The notes: generated by a model from the letters alone, not told the origin. 18,411 bases of DNA from Desulfosporosinus sp. UBA5188 (GCA_002413075.1 DHWG01000140.1:1-18411); one strand, 5' to 3'; counted from the stretch's first letter, positions 1 to 7,679 are shown. Numbers and translations are program-made.

Positions 1-70
1 CCCCCTAAAGTTTAAACTTATATATCTGAGCAAAGTATAGTATAGTTCCATTCCGACTGGAGGTCAATCG

Positions 71-1708
71 CTAACGCAAAGCTCTCCAAGATGTCGCGTA
101 CTCTTCAAAGGTTTTTTCAACCGTTTCCCCGATTTGTCGATAAGCTTCGTCGTTCAAGTTAGCAAGAGAGGTGCGAATGGACCACTTTGGTCCGCCAAAC
201 CCGCTGCCGTTTAGAAGTATAATCGAAGATTCCTCTGCTAAACGAAAAAGTATGTCAGTGGGCTCATAGTTGGCTTGTAAATAGTCGCAGAATTCGTCCC
301 CGTACTTTATCTTGGCCCACACCAATAAATCAATTTGGCTATAATACGCGGCGTCGTATGAATCCGGGCGTAATTCGAGTCCGAAGCCTTGATACAATAA
401 TTCTTGGCGGTGGTGACAAATTTCTTGCGTTAAATTCTTGTAACGATTCTCCAAATCAAGTAATGCAAAGAGCGCAAAAAGGCCCATTTGAACTTGTTGT
501 GGCGTGGACAAACCCGCTGTATGATTCAGAGCGACTTGGCGACTGTCCGCGACCATTCGGTCAATAAAACGAAGTTTTTCAGGAGACAACGTAATGGTTC
601 CATAACGCTCGGACAGCGCCTCTACTTTAGCCAGTGGGAGGTTTTTTAAGAGTTCATCAAAGACATTATCCTGATGCACGGCAATCACGCCCAAACGCCA
701 ACCTGTCGCGCCAAAATACTTGGAGAACGAATAAACCCCCAGTGTATTAAATGGTAATTCAGCCATCATTGAACGGAAGTTGTCGACAAAAGTGCCGTAG
801 ACATCATCGGTAATAATCATTAAGTTGGGGTTATGGCTTTTAACCACCTCGATAAGATGATTCTTCGATTCGTTTCTGATAGCCACTGAGGGTGGGTTGC
901 TCGGGTTCACAAGATATAACGCTTTAATACTGGGATCAGACAGTTTATCGATCTCTGAGTTTGTATATTGCCAAGTATGAATCCCTTTTTCATCCATTTC
1001 TAGAGCATTAATTCGGATAATTTCGAAATTATAGCGCGCTAAATGTGGGATCTCTAGATAGGGTGTAAAGGTAGGAACCATGAGCGCAATCTTGTCTCCA
1101 ATGGATAATAACTTATTCGCAATCAGAGAGTCGAAAATATAACACATTGCGGCCGTGCCACCTTCCACAGCGAACAGGTCGTATTTGCCCGGTGGCGACT
1201 GGTGATGACACATTTCCTGAATGAGATAAGCATGAACAACCTGTTCTAGGTGCACGAGCATGCGATCAGGCACCGGATAGTTATCGCCGACAATCCCATC
1301 GACGAGCTCATGGATCCAAGCATCTGGGTTAAAGTTCCATTTCCTTGGGCCAACCTCAAGGACGTTTCTGAGGAAATTGACGCCGGGTGCTTCAGGATGT
1401 TTTTCAAGATAAGCCTTCAGACGTGTTGCGATGTTTCCGGTTTCAGGCATCCCAGCAAGGTCAGTCTCTTTCCAAGTTCTGCGCGTTTCCTCCATGGCAA
1501 ATTGACCAAGGGTAAAGAACGCTTCTCGTGGTGTTGCCGCAACCCAGTTCGGGTTGCCCCTGCCTGCATTGAGCATCGCCCAAACGCTCGTATCTCCTCG
1601 TTTATTGGCAAGGCTCATTAATTTGTCCTTTAGTTCAAAAGGGCTAAGATGTTCATAGGCTTGTTCCATATTTCTGCGAAGTGTCGTATCGTTCTGAATG
1701 GTGATCAT
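71..1708 (-). CDS. aspD: Aspartate 4-decarboxylase (bifunctional aspartate aminotransferase / L-aspartate beta-decarboxylase)
   Basis: Pyridoxal-phosphate enzyme of aminotransferase fold type I that converts L-aspartate to L-alanine and CO2 in the cytoplasm. The 545-residue length fits this family, which is longer than ordinary aspartate aminotransferases (about 400). Visible motifs are LSPFELKDKL near residues 21-30, NPSNPPS at 268-274, the cofactor-contacting DDVY at 301-304, and SFSKYFGATGWR with the Schiff-base lysine K330. A GPKWSIRTSLANL stretch near the C-terminus carries the probable substrate-carboxylate arginine. The ATG at 1706-1708 is preceded by AGGAAGG only one base away. That spacing is unusually tight, but no better downstream start is seen. 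The family often pairs with the aspartate/alanine antiporter AspT to generate proton motive force. No transporter is in view, though the window ends 70 bases past the stop. Transcribed divergently from the Fe-S/NrfD pair. Confidence 0.93.
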   Translation of the reverse strand: MITIQNDTTLRRNMEQAYEHLSPFELKDKLMSLANKRGDTSVWAMLNAGRGNPNWVAATPREAFFTLGQFAMEETRRTWKETDLAGMPETGNIATRLKAYLEKHPEAPGVNFLRNVLEVGPRKWNFNPDAWIHELVDGIVGDNYPVPDRMLVHLEQVVHAYLIQEMCHHQSPPGKYDLFAVEGGTAAMCYIFDSLIANKLLSIGDKIALMVPTFTPYLEIPHLARYNFEIIRINALEMDEKGIHTWQYTNSEIDKLSDPSIKALYLVNPSNPPSVAIRNESKNHLIEVVKSHNPNLMIITDDVYGTFVDNFRSMMAELPFNTLGVYSFSKYFGATGWRLGVIAVHQDNVFDELLKNLPLAKVEALSERYGTITLSPEKLRFIDRMVADSRQVALNHTAGLSTPQQVQMGLFALFALLDLENRYKNLTQEICHHRQELLYQGFGLELRPDSYDAAYYSQIDLLVWAKIKYGDEFCDYLQANYEPTDILFRLAEESSIILLNGSGFGGPKWSIRTSLANLNDEAYRQIGETVEKTFEEYATSWRALR

Positions 1709-2065
1709 TCCTTCCTGAGGCTGAACTTTAGAGAAATCCAGCTTTGCGACTTGCCAATGAATAAGTATCTTGATGCTACTCTGTGCGGTACTGGAAGCAT
1801 TTATACAAATATGAGGTCAAAAGGGTCATACTATTTGTTTTTATTAATAGCTAAATACTATGAAAAGGAGAGACGTAAGTTAGCACAGCCTTGTCACTGC
1901 GTCTCTTTGAGAAGATTAGTGCGAAAAGCGCTGAAACTATAAGCAAACCATTGTTAACTGATCAGAATTGTGTTAGATTAGCTAATGAAGAGAAGTTTTA
2001 ATAAAATTAATACTTAACATATAGCCATGTCAGAGGTAATTTAAGGCGGAAAGGAGTTATAAGAA
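1709..2065. other. Divergent intergenic region between aspD and the Fe-S protein gene
   Basis: About 357 bases with no convincing gene. It should hold the promoters of both flanking genes. A plausible sigma-A promoter for the rightward unit is listed separately. A 7-bp inverted repeat, AGAGACG (1869-1875) and CGTCTCT (1900-1906), with a 24-base spacer could fold into a weak hairpin in a leader RNA or serve as an operator. A short motif GGTCA occurs twice, nearly adjacent, around 1815-1830. An open frame runs through part of the region but overlaps the aspD start and has no ribosome site, so it is not called. Confidence 0.5.
1951..1979 (+). promoter_or_regulatory. Probable sigma-A promoter for the Fe-S/NrfD unit
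   Basis: TTGTTA (1951-1956) and TAGATT (1974-1979) are separated by 17 bases, close to the TTGACA/TATAAT consensus, and lie about 85 bases upstream of the Fe-S protein start. Seen by eye only; the start site is not established. Confidence 0.45.
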
Positions 2066-2728
2066 ATGTCTCAAAATAAACGTGTCATTTTATCGAGGCG
2101 TTCCGTGATCAAACGTGCAGTATTACTGGGAACAGCGGTTGCTATTGGCCTAATACCAATGAAGGTTCTGCGGGCGGAAGAGATTGTCAAAGGAAACGTT
2201 GCCCCAAACGCTAAAAAACAAATTGGTTTCAGCTACGATGAAGGAAAGTGCATCAAATGTGAGCAATGTGTAAGAATTTGTCAAGAGACTTACAAATGGG
2301 AGGACGAAACCCCTTGGAGAAAACTTTTAAAAAATGAAAAGGGCGACGCTTTATCGATGAGTTGTAATCACTGCGCAGACCCAGCTTGTGCTAAGGTATG
2401 TCCGGTGGTCGCTTACACAAAGAGGGCAAGTGACGGGATTGTGATTCACGATTCAACGAGATGTGTTGGTTGCGGTTACTGTCTGTATGCTTGTCCCTAT
2501 CATGCACCTCATCTCTCAGAAACATTGGGTTGCGTTTCAAAATGCCATTTTTGTTACGCGTTGCAAGATGCTGGATCAGGGCCTCTATGTGTAGGCATAT
2601 GTCCCACACAGGCACTGACCTACGGGGATATGAGCGAATTATCGAAAAAGGGAGATCTCAATTATAAAGGGCTTCCTGATCCTAAGATTACGAACCCATC
2701 GATGATTGCGATTCCTAAGCAAAAATAA
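2066..2728 (+). CDS. Tat-exported 4x[4Fe-4S] electron-transfer protein (NrfC/PsrB/DmsB-like)
   Basis: Iron-sulfur electron-wire subunit of the family that links membrane quinone-interacting NrfD/PsrC-type subunits to a catalytic partner. The N-terminus has a twin-arginine signal, SRRSVIK at residues 10-16 with R11-R12, followed by a hydrophobic stretch to about residue 31, so it is probably exported folded. Sixteen cysteines form four ferredoxin-like groups: C62/65/68/72, C100/103/108/112, C133/136/139/143 and C160/163/175/179. This is the standard 4x[4Fe-4S] arrangement, and the 220-residue length is normal. The start ATG follows AAAGGAG with good spacing. The next gene, an NrfD-like membrane protein, starts 16 bases after the stop, so the two should be co-transcribed and form a complex. 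No molybdopterin or multiheme catalytic subunit is adjacent, so the substrate is unknown. Confidence 0.92.
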   Translation: MSQNKRVILSRRSVIKRAVLLGTAVAIGLIPMKVLRAEEIVKGNVAPNAKKQIGFSYDEGKCIKCEQCVRICQETYKWEDETPWRKLLKNEKGDALSMSCNHCADPACAKVCPVVAYTKRASDGIVIHDSTRCVGCGYCLYACPYHAPHLSETLGCVSKCHFCYALQDAGSGPLCVGICPTQALTYGDMSELSKKGDLNYKGLPDPKITNPSMIAIPKQK

Positions 2729-2744
2729 ACAGGAGGAATTGAAA

Positions 2745-3698
2745 ATGGGACATTGGGGTTGGCTGATTGCCATATACTTATTTTTAGGTGGACTTGGTGC
2801 TGGCGCATACCTATCTTCTTTTGCAGCGGAAAAAGGGTTTCTAGGTAAAACAACCCATTTGAATCGGGTCGGTTATTATGTCTCAGCACCCATCGTTGCT
2901 TTTGGCGCCTTGTTGTTAATCACGGATCTGGGACAAGGGCTTAGACAGCCGTGGTTGATTATAAAAATGTTTCTCAACCCTACGTCGGTTATGACCTGGG
3001 GAATTTATATCCTGACAGCGTTTATCTTTGTAGCCTTTATAAAAGCGTATTTTGTATGGAAAAAGCGACCGGCTCCAGAAGTGATATCATATATTGGCGC
3101 GATCTTAGCATTAGGAACAGCGGCTTATACAGGAATGCTCTTGGCAGTGGTAGAGGGCGTGCCTTTTTGGAACTCATATCTCATGCCAGTAATTTTCGTA
3201 GTCTCTGCCCTTTCAACGGGTTTATCGTTGACTTCATTACTGGCGCACTTCTTCGAAAAACGCCAAGTCCATGAGGCGAAGGTGACACAAGTTCATTTAT
3301 GGCTTGTTAGCGCTGAAATCATAGCCGTCGCAGCGTTCTTTGCACTCGTTTATTCGGGAAGTCAAGAGGTTGCCAAGTTATCCGCCACCCGATTACTGAC
3401 AGGATCCCTAGCGTTGCCTTTTTGGATATTGTTTGTCTTAGTAGGGTTAGTTGGACCCTTGACATTTTACGTTCAACAGTCTCTGAGCCATAAAAACACC
3501 ACACCTTCATTGATGAAAGAACAAAGCGCGTATCACGATGTCGATACGATTCAGCAAGCACAACCGGAAGCTGGAGGTCGTGGAAAAAGCCAAAATATCC
3601 TACTGCTTTGTGATGTTGCCGTTATGGTCGGTGGACTGACCTTGCGATGTGTCATTGTCTTCGCAGCATTTCCAGTATGGAGCGGTTATTTGATTTAG
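2745..3698 (+). CDS. NrfD/PsrC-type polytopic membrane subunit (quinol-interacting)
   Basis: Integral membrane protein of the NrfD/polysulfide-reductase NrfD family, expected to exchange electrons and protons between menaquinone and the preceding Fe-S protein. The start is placed at ATG 2745, giving 317 residues, because AGGAGG at 2731-2736 sits 8 bases before it. An in-frame start 39 bases earlier overlaps the upstream stop region and has no such site. The N-terminus MGHWGWLIAIYLFLGGLGAG is characteristic of the family. About eight to nine hydrophobic segments follow, and a hydrophilic insertion near residues 245-285 precedes the last membrane segment. The pair with the Tat-exported Fe-S protein suggests a membrane complex with the Fe-S subunit on the outer face. 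A rho-independent terminator follows directly. Confidence 0.9.
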   Translation: MGHWGWLIAIYLFLGGLGAGAYLSSFAAEKGFLGKTTHLNRVGYYVSAPIVAFGALLLITDLGQGLRQPWLIIKMFLNPTSVMTWGIYILTAFIFVAFIKAYFVWKKRPAPEVISYIGAILALGTAAYTGMLLAVVEGVPFWNSYLMPVIFVVSALSTGLSLTSLLAHFFEKRQVHEAKVTQVHLWLVSAEIIAVAAFFALVYSGSQEVAKLSATRLLTGSLALPFWILFVLVGLVGPLTFYVQQSLSHKNTTPSLMKEQSAYHDVDTIQQAQPEAGGRGKSQNILLLCDVAVMVGGLTLRCVIVFAAFPVWSGYLI

Positions 3699-3737
3699 TC
3701 GTTGATTTTATTCATAAAGACTATTTAGTTTGAGGTC

Positions 3738-3767
3738 AAAGAGGGGAAGTTTACTTCCCCTCTTTTT
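3738..3767 (+). terminator. Rho-independent terminator after the NrfD gene
   Basis: A 12-bp perfect stem (3738-3749 with 3754-3765; core AGAGGGGAAG / CTTCCCCTCT) with a TTTA loop runs into a T tract. It closes the Fe-S/NrfD unit and separates it from the following operon. Confidence 0.9.
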
Positions 3768-3786
3768 GGACTTTTAAGGGAGCTAA

Positions 3787-3816
3787 TTGGAGATTTCAAT
3801 TAAATTACTATATGAT
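3787..3816 (+). promoter_or_regulatory. Candidate sigma-A promoter for the GNAT/selenoprotein/siroheme-protein operon
   Basis: TTGGAG (3787-3792) and TATGAT (3811-3816) with an 18-base spacer lie between the upstream terminator and the GNAT-like gene, about 45 bases before its start. It is the only reasonable promoter-like pair seen in this short gap. Confidence 0.4.
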
Positions 3817-3860
3817 GGTCTTACAGCGAATGTAGATCTTGGAAAGGCGTGAGGTATAAG

Positions 3861-4496
3861 ATGTCTACGAAACTAAAGCCATGGCGTATCTATTCTGAAC
3901 AGTGGAAGCCATCGGAGGAACAAATTAATAGTATTTTTCCTATTGAGGCGATAACCGCAGAAATAGGGCGAGACCCAGGTCTAGAGGTCTTAAGGGATGA
4001 TGAAGTGAGACTAAAGTATCCCGGACTTTTTAATATTTCGGTACAAGCCAGAGCACATAACCGGGGACTCGTTGACCTATTACAGGCGTATTACGAGCCA
4101 AATAGTGAGAGCCCAGAGCTGGCGGGTTTATTAGGGGTGCAATTACCACAAATCCTGTGGGCGGATACATTAGGCTTAGAAGAAAAGATCATAACTCTCC
4201 TTATATCGAAGCTTAATTCGGAAGAGGTTTTCATTAATGATATCGTCTTAGTCAAAAATGAAGACTTTGACCCCTTGAGTGATGCTCTGCTTGAAAAGGT
4301 CCTTAACAATTTACGTCGGTTTGCTAAAGAACAAGGGGCTAAATATCTGTCGGGTTATGCCACGAATAAAAACACCCTTGAGCTCTTTAAATCTAAAGGG
4401 TTTAAAGAAGATCAACGGTCGGATATGGGTAATGACTATCTGAGTGGCATCGCTCGATCGACCGGTGAACAGATTCCATATTATGATGAATTATAA
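3861..4496 (+). CDS. GNAT-like N-acetyltransferase domain protein
   Basis: 211-residue soluble protein. The C-terminal part (about 110-200) resembles a GNAT acetyltransferase: a strand-like FINDIVLVKNE, a long helix DALLEKVLNNLRRFAKEQGA, then YLSGYATNKNTLELFKSKGF, which matches the family's usual A-x-N-x(5)-L/F-x(3)-GF ending. The canonical acetyl-CoA loop (Q/R-x-x-G-x-G/A) is not evident, so catalytic activity is uncertain. ATG 3861 is chosen because GAGG (3851-3854) lies 6 bases upstream; a GTG 12 bases earlier is the alternative. It is the first gene of a three-gene unit, and the next start is 5 bases after its stop, suggesting translational coupling. Its role relative to the redox proteins that follow is unknown. 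Confidence 0.6.
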   Translation: MSTKLKPWRIYSEQWKPSEEQINSIFPIEAITAEIGRDPGLEVLRDDEVRLKYPGLFNISVQARAHNRGLVDLLQAYYEPNSESPELAGLLGVQLPQILWADTLGLEEKIITLLISKLNSEEVFINDIVLVKNEDFDPLSDALLEKVLNNLRRFAKEQGAKYLSGYATNKNTLELFKSKGFKEDQRSDMGNDYLSGIARSTGEQIPYYDEL

Positions 4497-4501
4497 TTTC
4501 C

Positions 4502-5104
4502 ATGGTTAAAAAGATGACGGTCTATTCAGATTTCTTATGACCCTTTTGCATCATTGGGAAAATCCCACTTGACCAGTTGGCCAAGGACAAAAATTTTACC
4601 ATAGAGTGGAAAGCCTTTGAACTGAGGCCCGAAGGTATTGAACTCCCCGAGAAACCCCCAAAATATATTGCCCAAGCGAAATCGCGAATTGCAGCGATAG
4701 GTCGCAAGTACGGTGTGCTCATGATCTTTAATGATCAGAGTAAACACTCCAGATTGGCGTTGGAAGGCGCTAAATTTGCGGAAGACCACGGACTGGCCAA
4801 CGAATATCATGAGGCGGTTTTTGCCGCACAATTTCAACAGCAAAAGAACATTAATGATTTGAATATTTTAACAGATTTAGCTCAGCAAATTGGGCTAAAC
4901 CAGCAAGAATTCCGCAAGGCGCTCCTGTCTAGGCACTACGAACCAGCTGTTTTGCAGGATGTAGAAGAAGCCCATCGTTTGGGCATTTCTACGGTGCCTT
5001 GTTATATCGTCGAGGGTCGTGCCGTTTATGGTGCTCAGAACTATGAAGTACTGGAGAAACTTCTGCAGGGGAATGGAACTGGGTTTCCACTAGATATGAA
5101 CTGA
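4502..5104 (+). CDS. DsbA/FrnE-family thiol oxidoreductase, probable selenoprotein (UGA-encoded Sec in a UPFC motif)
   Basis: Thioredoxin-fold oxidoreductase of the DsbA family (FrnE-like), 200 residues if the in-frame TGA at 4538-4540 is read as selenocysteine. From ATG 4502 the N-terminus reads MVKKMTVYSDFL, then TGA, then PFCIIGKIPLDQL. Members of this family have Y-S-D-F-x-C-P-F/W-C-x-I-G here, so the TGA replaces exactly the first active-site cysteine (position 13) and the second remains (C16, codon TGC at 4547-4549). Further family landmarks are FTIEWKAFELRPEG and a GISTVPCYIVEG segment with the cis-proline near the C-terminus, then YGAQNYEVLEKLL. The reading frame is intact on both sides. 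ATG 4502 lies 5 bases after the upstream stop without a clear Shine-Dalgarno; ATG 4514 is an alternative. A nonsense mutation cannot be excluded from sequence alone. No Sec machinery is in the window. Confidence 0.8.
4551..4572 (+). promoter_or_regulatory. Candidate SECIS-like hairpin just downstream of the UGA codon
   Basis: Within the coding sequence, 5-bp arms TGGGA (4555-4559) and TCCCA (4563-4567) enclose an AAA loop. A 3-bp lower stem TCA/TGA (4551-4553 with 4570-4572) is separated from them by a bulged T at 4554 and CT on the other side. The hairpin starts about 10 bases after the TGA, the place where bacterial SECIS elements sit. The loop lacks the GU of the E. coli fdhF element, so this is a weak structural match only. 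Confidence 0.35.
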
Positions 5105-5139
5105 CTAAGTTGAGATCAGATGAAGGAGGAAGTTGTTCG

Positions 5140-5838
5140 ATGGAATTAACGGATGCACAAAGGAAGTCCTTAAAAGGGCAGGGCTACCTGGCTTATAAAG
5201 ATGGTCTCCATTTTTCTTGTAGGGTTATAATACCAGCAGGCGCAATGAAGGCCCAAGAAGCACGCAAGATCACAGATATCTGTGAGAAATATGGAAAAGG
5301 CTATTTCAGCCTAACTCAGAGATTAAACGTAGAAATTCCTTGGATCCAATATCAGGATCTCGAGCATGTCAAACGAGAACTGATGGAAGTGGGCCTATCA
5401 ATTGGAGGCACAGGAATGAGAGCCAGACCGGCCCATACTTGTAAGGGCAGTGTTTGTCAAATGAGCTTTTTTGACACAGAGGCTGTCGCTAAATTGATCG
5501 ATGAGCGATTTTATAAAGGGCAATACGATGCTTCACTGCCTAATAAATTCAGAATCGTCGTTAGCGGGTGTCGCAATGGCTGTTCTAAGCCGTACCTCGG
5601 ATGTATCGGATTGCAAGGTAGAAAACCAAATCAAGTAGCCATTGTCATTGGAGGAAGCTCTGGCAAAGAGCTCGTCATCGGGAAGGAATTGTCCGGACTA
5701 TACTCAATCAGTGAGGCACTGGATATCGTTGAGAAAGTAATGTCCTATTATAGAGAGAACGGCATGCCGGGTGAACGATTTGCGCAGACTGTTGAAAGAA
5801 TTGGCTTTGAAACCGTGAGGAGTTTTTTGACTCGTTAA
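5140..5838 (+). CDS. Small siroheme-[4Fe-4S] sulfite/nitrite reductase-like protein
   Basis: 232-residue protein covering a nitrite/sulfite reductase ferredoxin-like half plus the siroheme/[4Fe-4S] domain, comparable in size to the small monomeric sulfite reductase-type proteins of anaerobes. The N-terminal half has YFSLTQRLNVEIPW (about 55-68), whose arginine corresponds to the siroheme or substrate-binding region. Cluster cysteines are C101 and C106 (TCKGSVC) and C144 and C148 (SGCRNGC); the last should bridge the cluster to siroheme iron. The first pair is C-x4-C, not the classical C-x5-C. ATG 5140 is chosen because AAGGAGG (5123-5129) lies 10 bases upstream; an in-frame TTG 30 bases earlier includes the ribosome site itself. 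It is the last gene of the operon with the Sec-type oxidoreductase. The true substrate (sulfite, nitrite or other) cannot be told. Confidence 0.82.
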   Translation: MELTDAQRKSLKGQGYLAYKDGLHFSCRVIIPAGAMKAQEARKITDICEKYGKGYFSLTQRLNVEIPWIQYQDLEHVKRELMEVGLSIGGTGMRARPAHTCKGSVCQMSFFDTEAVAKLIDERFYKGQYDASLPNKFRIVVSGCRNGCSKPYLGCIGLQGRKPNQVAIVIGGSSGKELVIGKELSGLYSISEALDIVEKVMSYYRENGMPGERFAQTVERIGFETVRSFLTR

Positions 5839-5842
5839 AAAT

Positions 5843-5884
5843 AACAGGCCCCGTTGACACAATCTCAACGGGGCCTGTTTTATA
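5843..5884. terminator. Strong, probably bidirectional terminator between convergent genes
   Basis: A perfect 15-bp GC-rich stem (5843-5857 with 5865-5879) and a 7-base loop lie just after the siroheme-protein stop. It is followed by a T tract on the plus strand and flanked by A residues on the other side, so it can also stop the convergent RNase J transcript. Confidence 0.93.
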
Positions 5885-5907
5885 GGATTTAAAGGGTTAT
5901 ATTATAT

Positions 5908-7572
5908 TTATATTTCTTGAAAGATTGGAATAATCATAGGACGTCTCTTCGTCTTATCATACAGATGTTTGCTCACAGCATCCCGAACGCGATTCTGTAA
6001 GATGGCGGTTTCATGGATACCGCTCTGGAGGCTGCGAGCAATGGTTTGTCGAGTGATCGCTTTTACCTCACCGAGCATTAGGTTGGACTCTCGAACATAA
6101 ACAAATCCTCGTGTCACAACATCTGGGCCCGATAATATGGCGTTCGTTTCGGCATTGAGGGATAAAATGATGATAAGGATTCCATCTTGGGATAGGAGTG
6201 TGCGGTCTTTCATTACACTACTTCCAATATCTCCGACGCCTAAGCCATCGATGAAAACTCGCCCAGCAATGACGTTCTCAGTAAACTTTGCCGCCCCATC
6301 ACTTGTAAACTCTATAACATTGCCAATCTCGGCTACGAAAATATTTTCGCGTGGAATGCCTAGTTGCACGGCGAGTTCAGCATGTTTCATCAGCATACGG
6401 ACTTCCCCATGGACTGGAATAAAGTACTTGGGTTTAACCATGGTGAGCATGAGTTTAAGCTCTTCTTGGCTAGCATGACCAGAAACGTGCATCCCCGAGA
6501 TCGATTCATAGATGACTTTGGCGCCTAACTTGAAGAGCTGATCAATATTACGAGAGACGGCTTTTTCATTGCCAGGGATGGGAGAAGCCGAAAGAATCAC
6601 AGTGTCCCCTGGATAAATGGAAATCTGACGATGATTATGGTTGGCCATGCGGGTTAGCGCAGCCATCGGCTCGCCTTGGCTACCAGTCGTAAGGATGCAT
6701 ACCTCATTTCCAGGTAAGCGCATGGCCTCATCGACGTCAATGAGCGTGTCTTCCGGGATATCGAGATATCCAAGATCAGAGGCTATGCTAACAACGTTGA
6801 CCATGCTTCGACCGACAGTAGCAACTTTGCGATGGTATTTGAAGGCTGCGGAGATCGCTTGCTGAAGCCGATTGACATTGGAGGCGAAACTAGCAAAAAT
6901 AACTCGTCCTTCAGCTTCCGCAAAGGCTTTGTCAATATTTTCGCCAACAAATCGCTCGGACTTTGTAAAACCTGTGCGTTCCACATTGGTACTATCCGAC
7001 ATTAGGCAAAGGACTCCGTTGTCACCAAGTTCGGAAAACTTGTGTAAGTCAAGAACTCCTCCGCTGACCGGTGTATGATCTAGTTTGAAATCCCCAGTGT
7101 GGACGATGGTTCCTAGAGGGGAATGAATGGCTAAACCCACAGCCCCAGGTATGCTGTGGCTCCCATTGATAAAGTCTACCGTGAAAGAACCCAACGTTAT
7201 GGACTCTCCGGGCTGGATGACATTGGTCGTGACTTGTCCCAATTTGGCTTCAGTGAGCTTATATTGAATTAATCCAATGGCTAAGCGAGTTGCGTAAATC
7301 GGAACATTTAAATGTCTTAACAGGTAGGGTAGTCCCCCGATATGATCTTCATGACCATGGGTGATGATAATTCCCAGAATTAGATCTTTGTTTTCAATGA
7401 GGTAAGTATAATCCGGGATCACGAGGTCGACACCCAACATCTCATCGTCCGGAAAAGCTAGGCCCGCATCAATTAACAGGATTTGATTATTATAGCGGAT
7501 GGCGGTTGTATTCTTTCCAATTTCCCCTAGTCCACCTAGAGGGATAATTTGTAGTTTGCTTTCGTTGGTCAA
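5908..7572 (-). CDS. rnj: Ribonuclease J (metallo-beta-lactamase/beta-CASP RNase)
   Basis: Endo- and 5'-3' exoribonuclease acting in mRNA turnover and rRNA/sRNA processing in Firmicutes. The metallo-beta-lactamase motif HGHEDH is at residues 72-77, after the conserved N-terminus LQIIPLGGLGEIGKN. The later CLMSDSTN, beta-CASP TTGSQGEP, SGHAS and PVHGE stretches are all typical of RNase J. The start is taken as TTG at 7570-7572 because AGGAGG on the minus strand (7583-7588) lies about 10 bases upstream. This gives 554 residues, the normal family length. The frame stays open a further 33 codons upstream, but that extension has no family features and would place the ribosome site inside the gene. 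The C-terminus IIPIFQEI is intact. Whether this is the RNase J1 or J2 type cannot be decided here. Confidence 0.95.
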   Translation of the reverse strand: MTNESKLQIIPLGGLGEIGKNTTAIRYNNQILLIDAGLAFPDDEMLGVDLVIPDYTYLIENKDLILGIIITHGHEDHIGGLPYLLRHLNVPIYATRLAIGLIQYKLTEAKLGQVTTNVIQPGESITLGSFTVDFINGSHSIPGAVGLAIHSPLGTIVHTGDFKLDHTPVSGGVLDLHKFSELGDNGVLCLMSDSTNVERTGFTKSERFVGENIDKAFAEAEGRVIFASFASNVNRLQQAISAAFKYHRKVATVGRSMVNVVSIASDLGYLDIPEDTLIDVDEAMRLPGNEVCILTTGSQGEPMAALTRMANHNHRQISIYPGDTVILSASPIPGNEKAVSRNIDQLFKLGAKVIYESISGMHVSGHASQEELKLMLTMVKPKYFIPVHGEVRMLMKHAELAVQLGIPRENIFVAEIGNVIEFTSDGAAKFTENVIAGRVFIDGLGVGDIGSSVMKDRTLLSQDGILIIILSLNAETNAILSGPDVVTRGFVYVRESNLMLGEVKAITRQTIARSLQSGIHETAILQNRVRDAVSKHLYDKTKRRPMIIPIFQEI

Positions 7573-7679
7573 GTGATTTTTACCTCCTATTATAAAGTTG
7601 ACCCTATAAAAGGCATTATGCCCATTATGGAGTCTTTTCAGAACCATAATAAGGATACGCGCACGAGTCAATCGAACTT

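Noticed and set aside
1649..1942. 97-codon plus-strand open frame overlapping the start of aspD
   Set aside because: It overlaps aspD antisense, has no ribosome site at any internal ATG, and has no recognisable protein features.
4577..5104. A gene starting at the TTG of 4577, i.e. a shortened DsbA-like protein
   Set aside because: That start drops the conserved Y-S-D-F-x-C-P-F-C active-site region. The frame continues upstream through a single TGA at the Cys position to ATG 4502, so the longer recoded protein is preferred.
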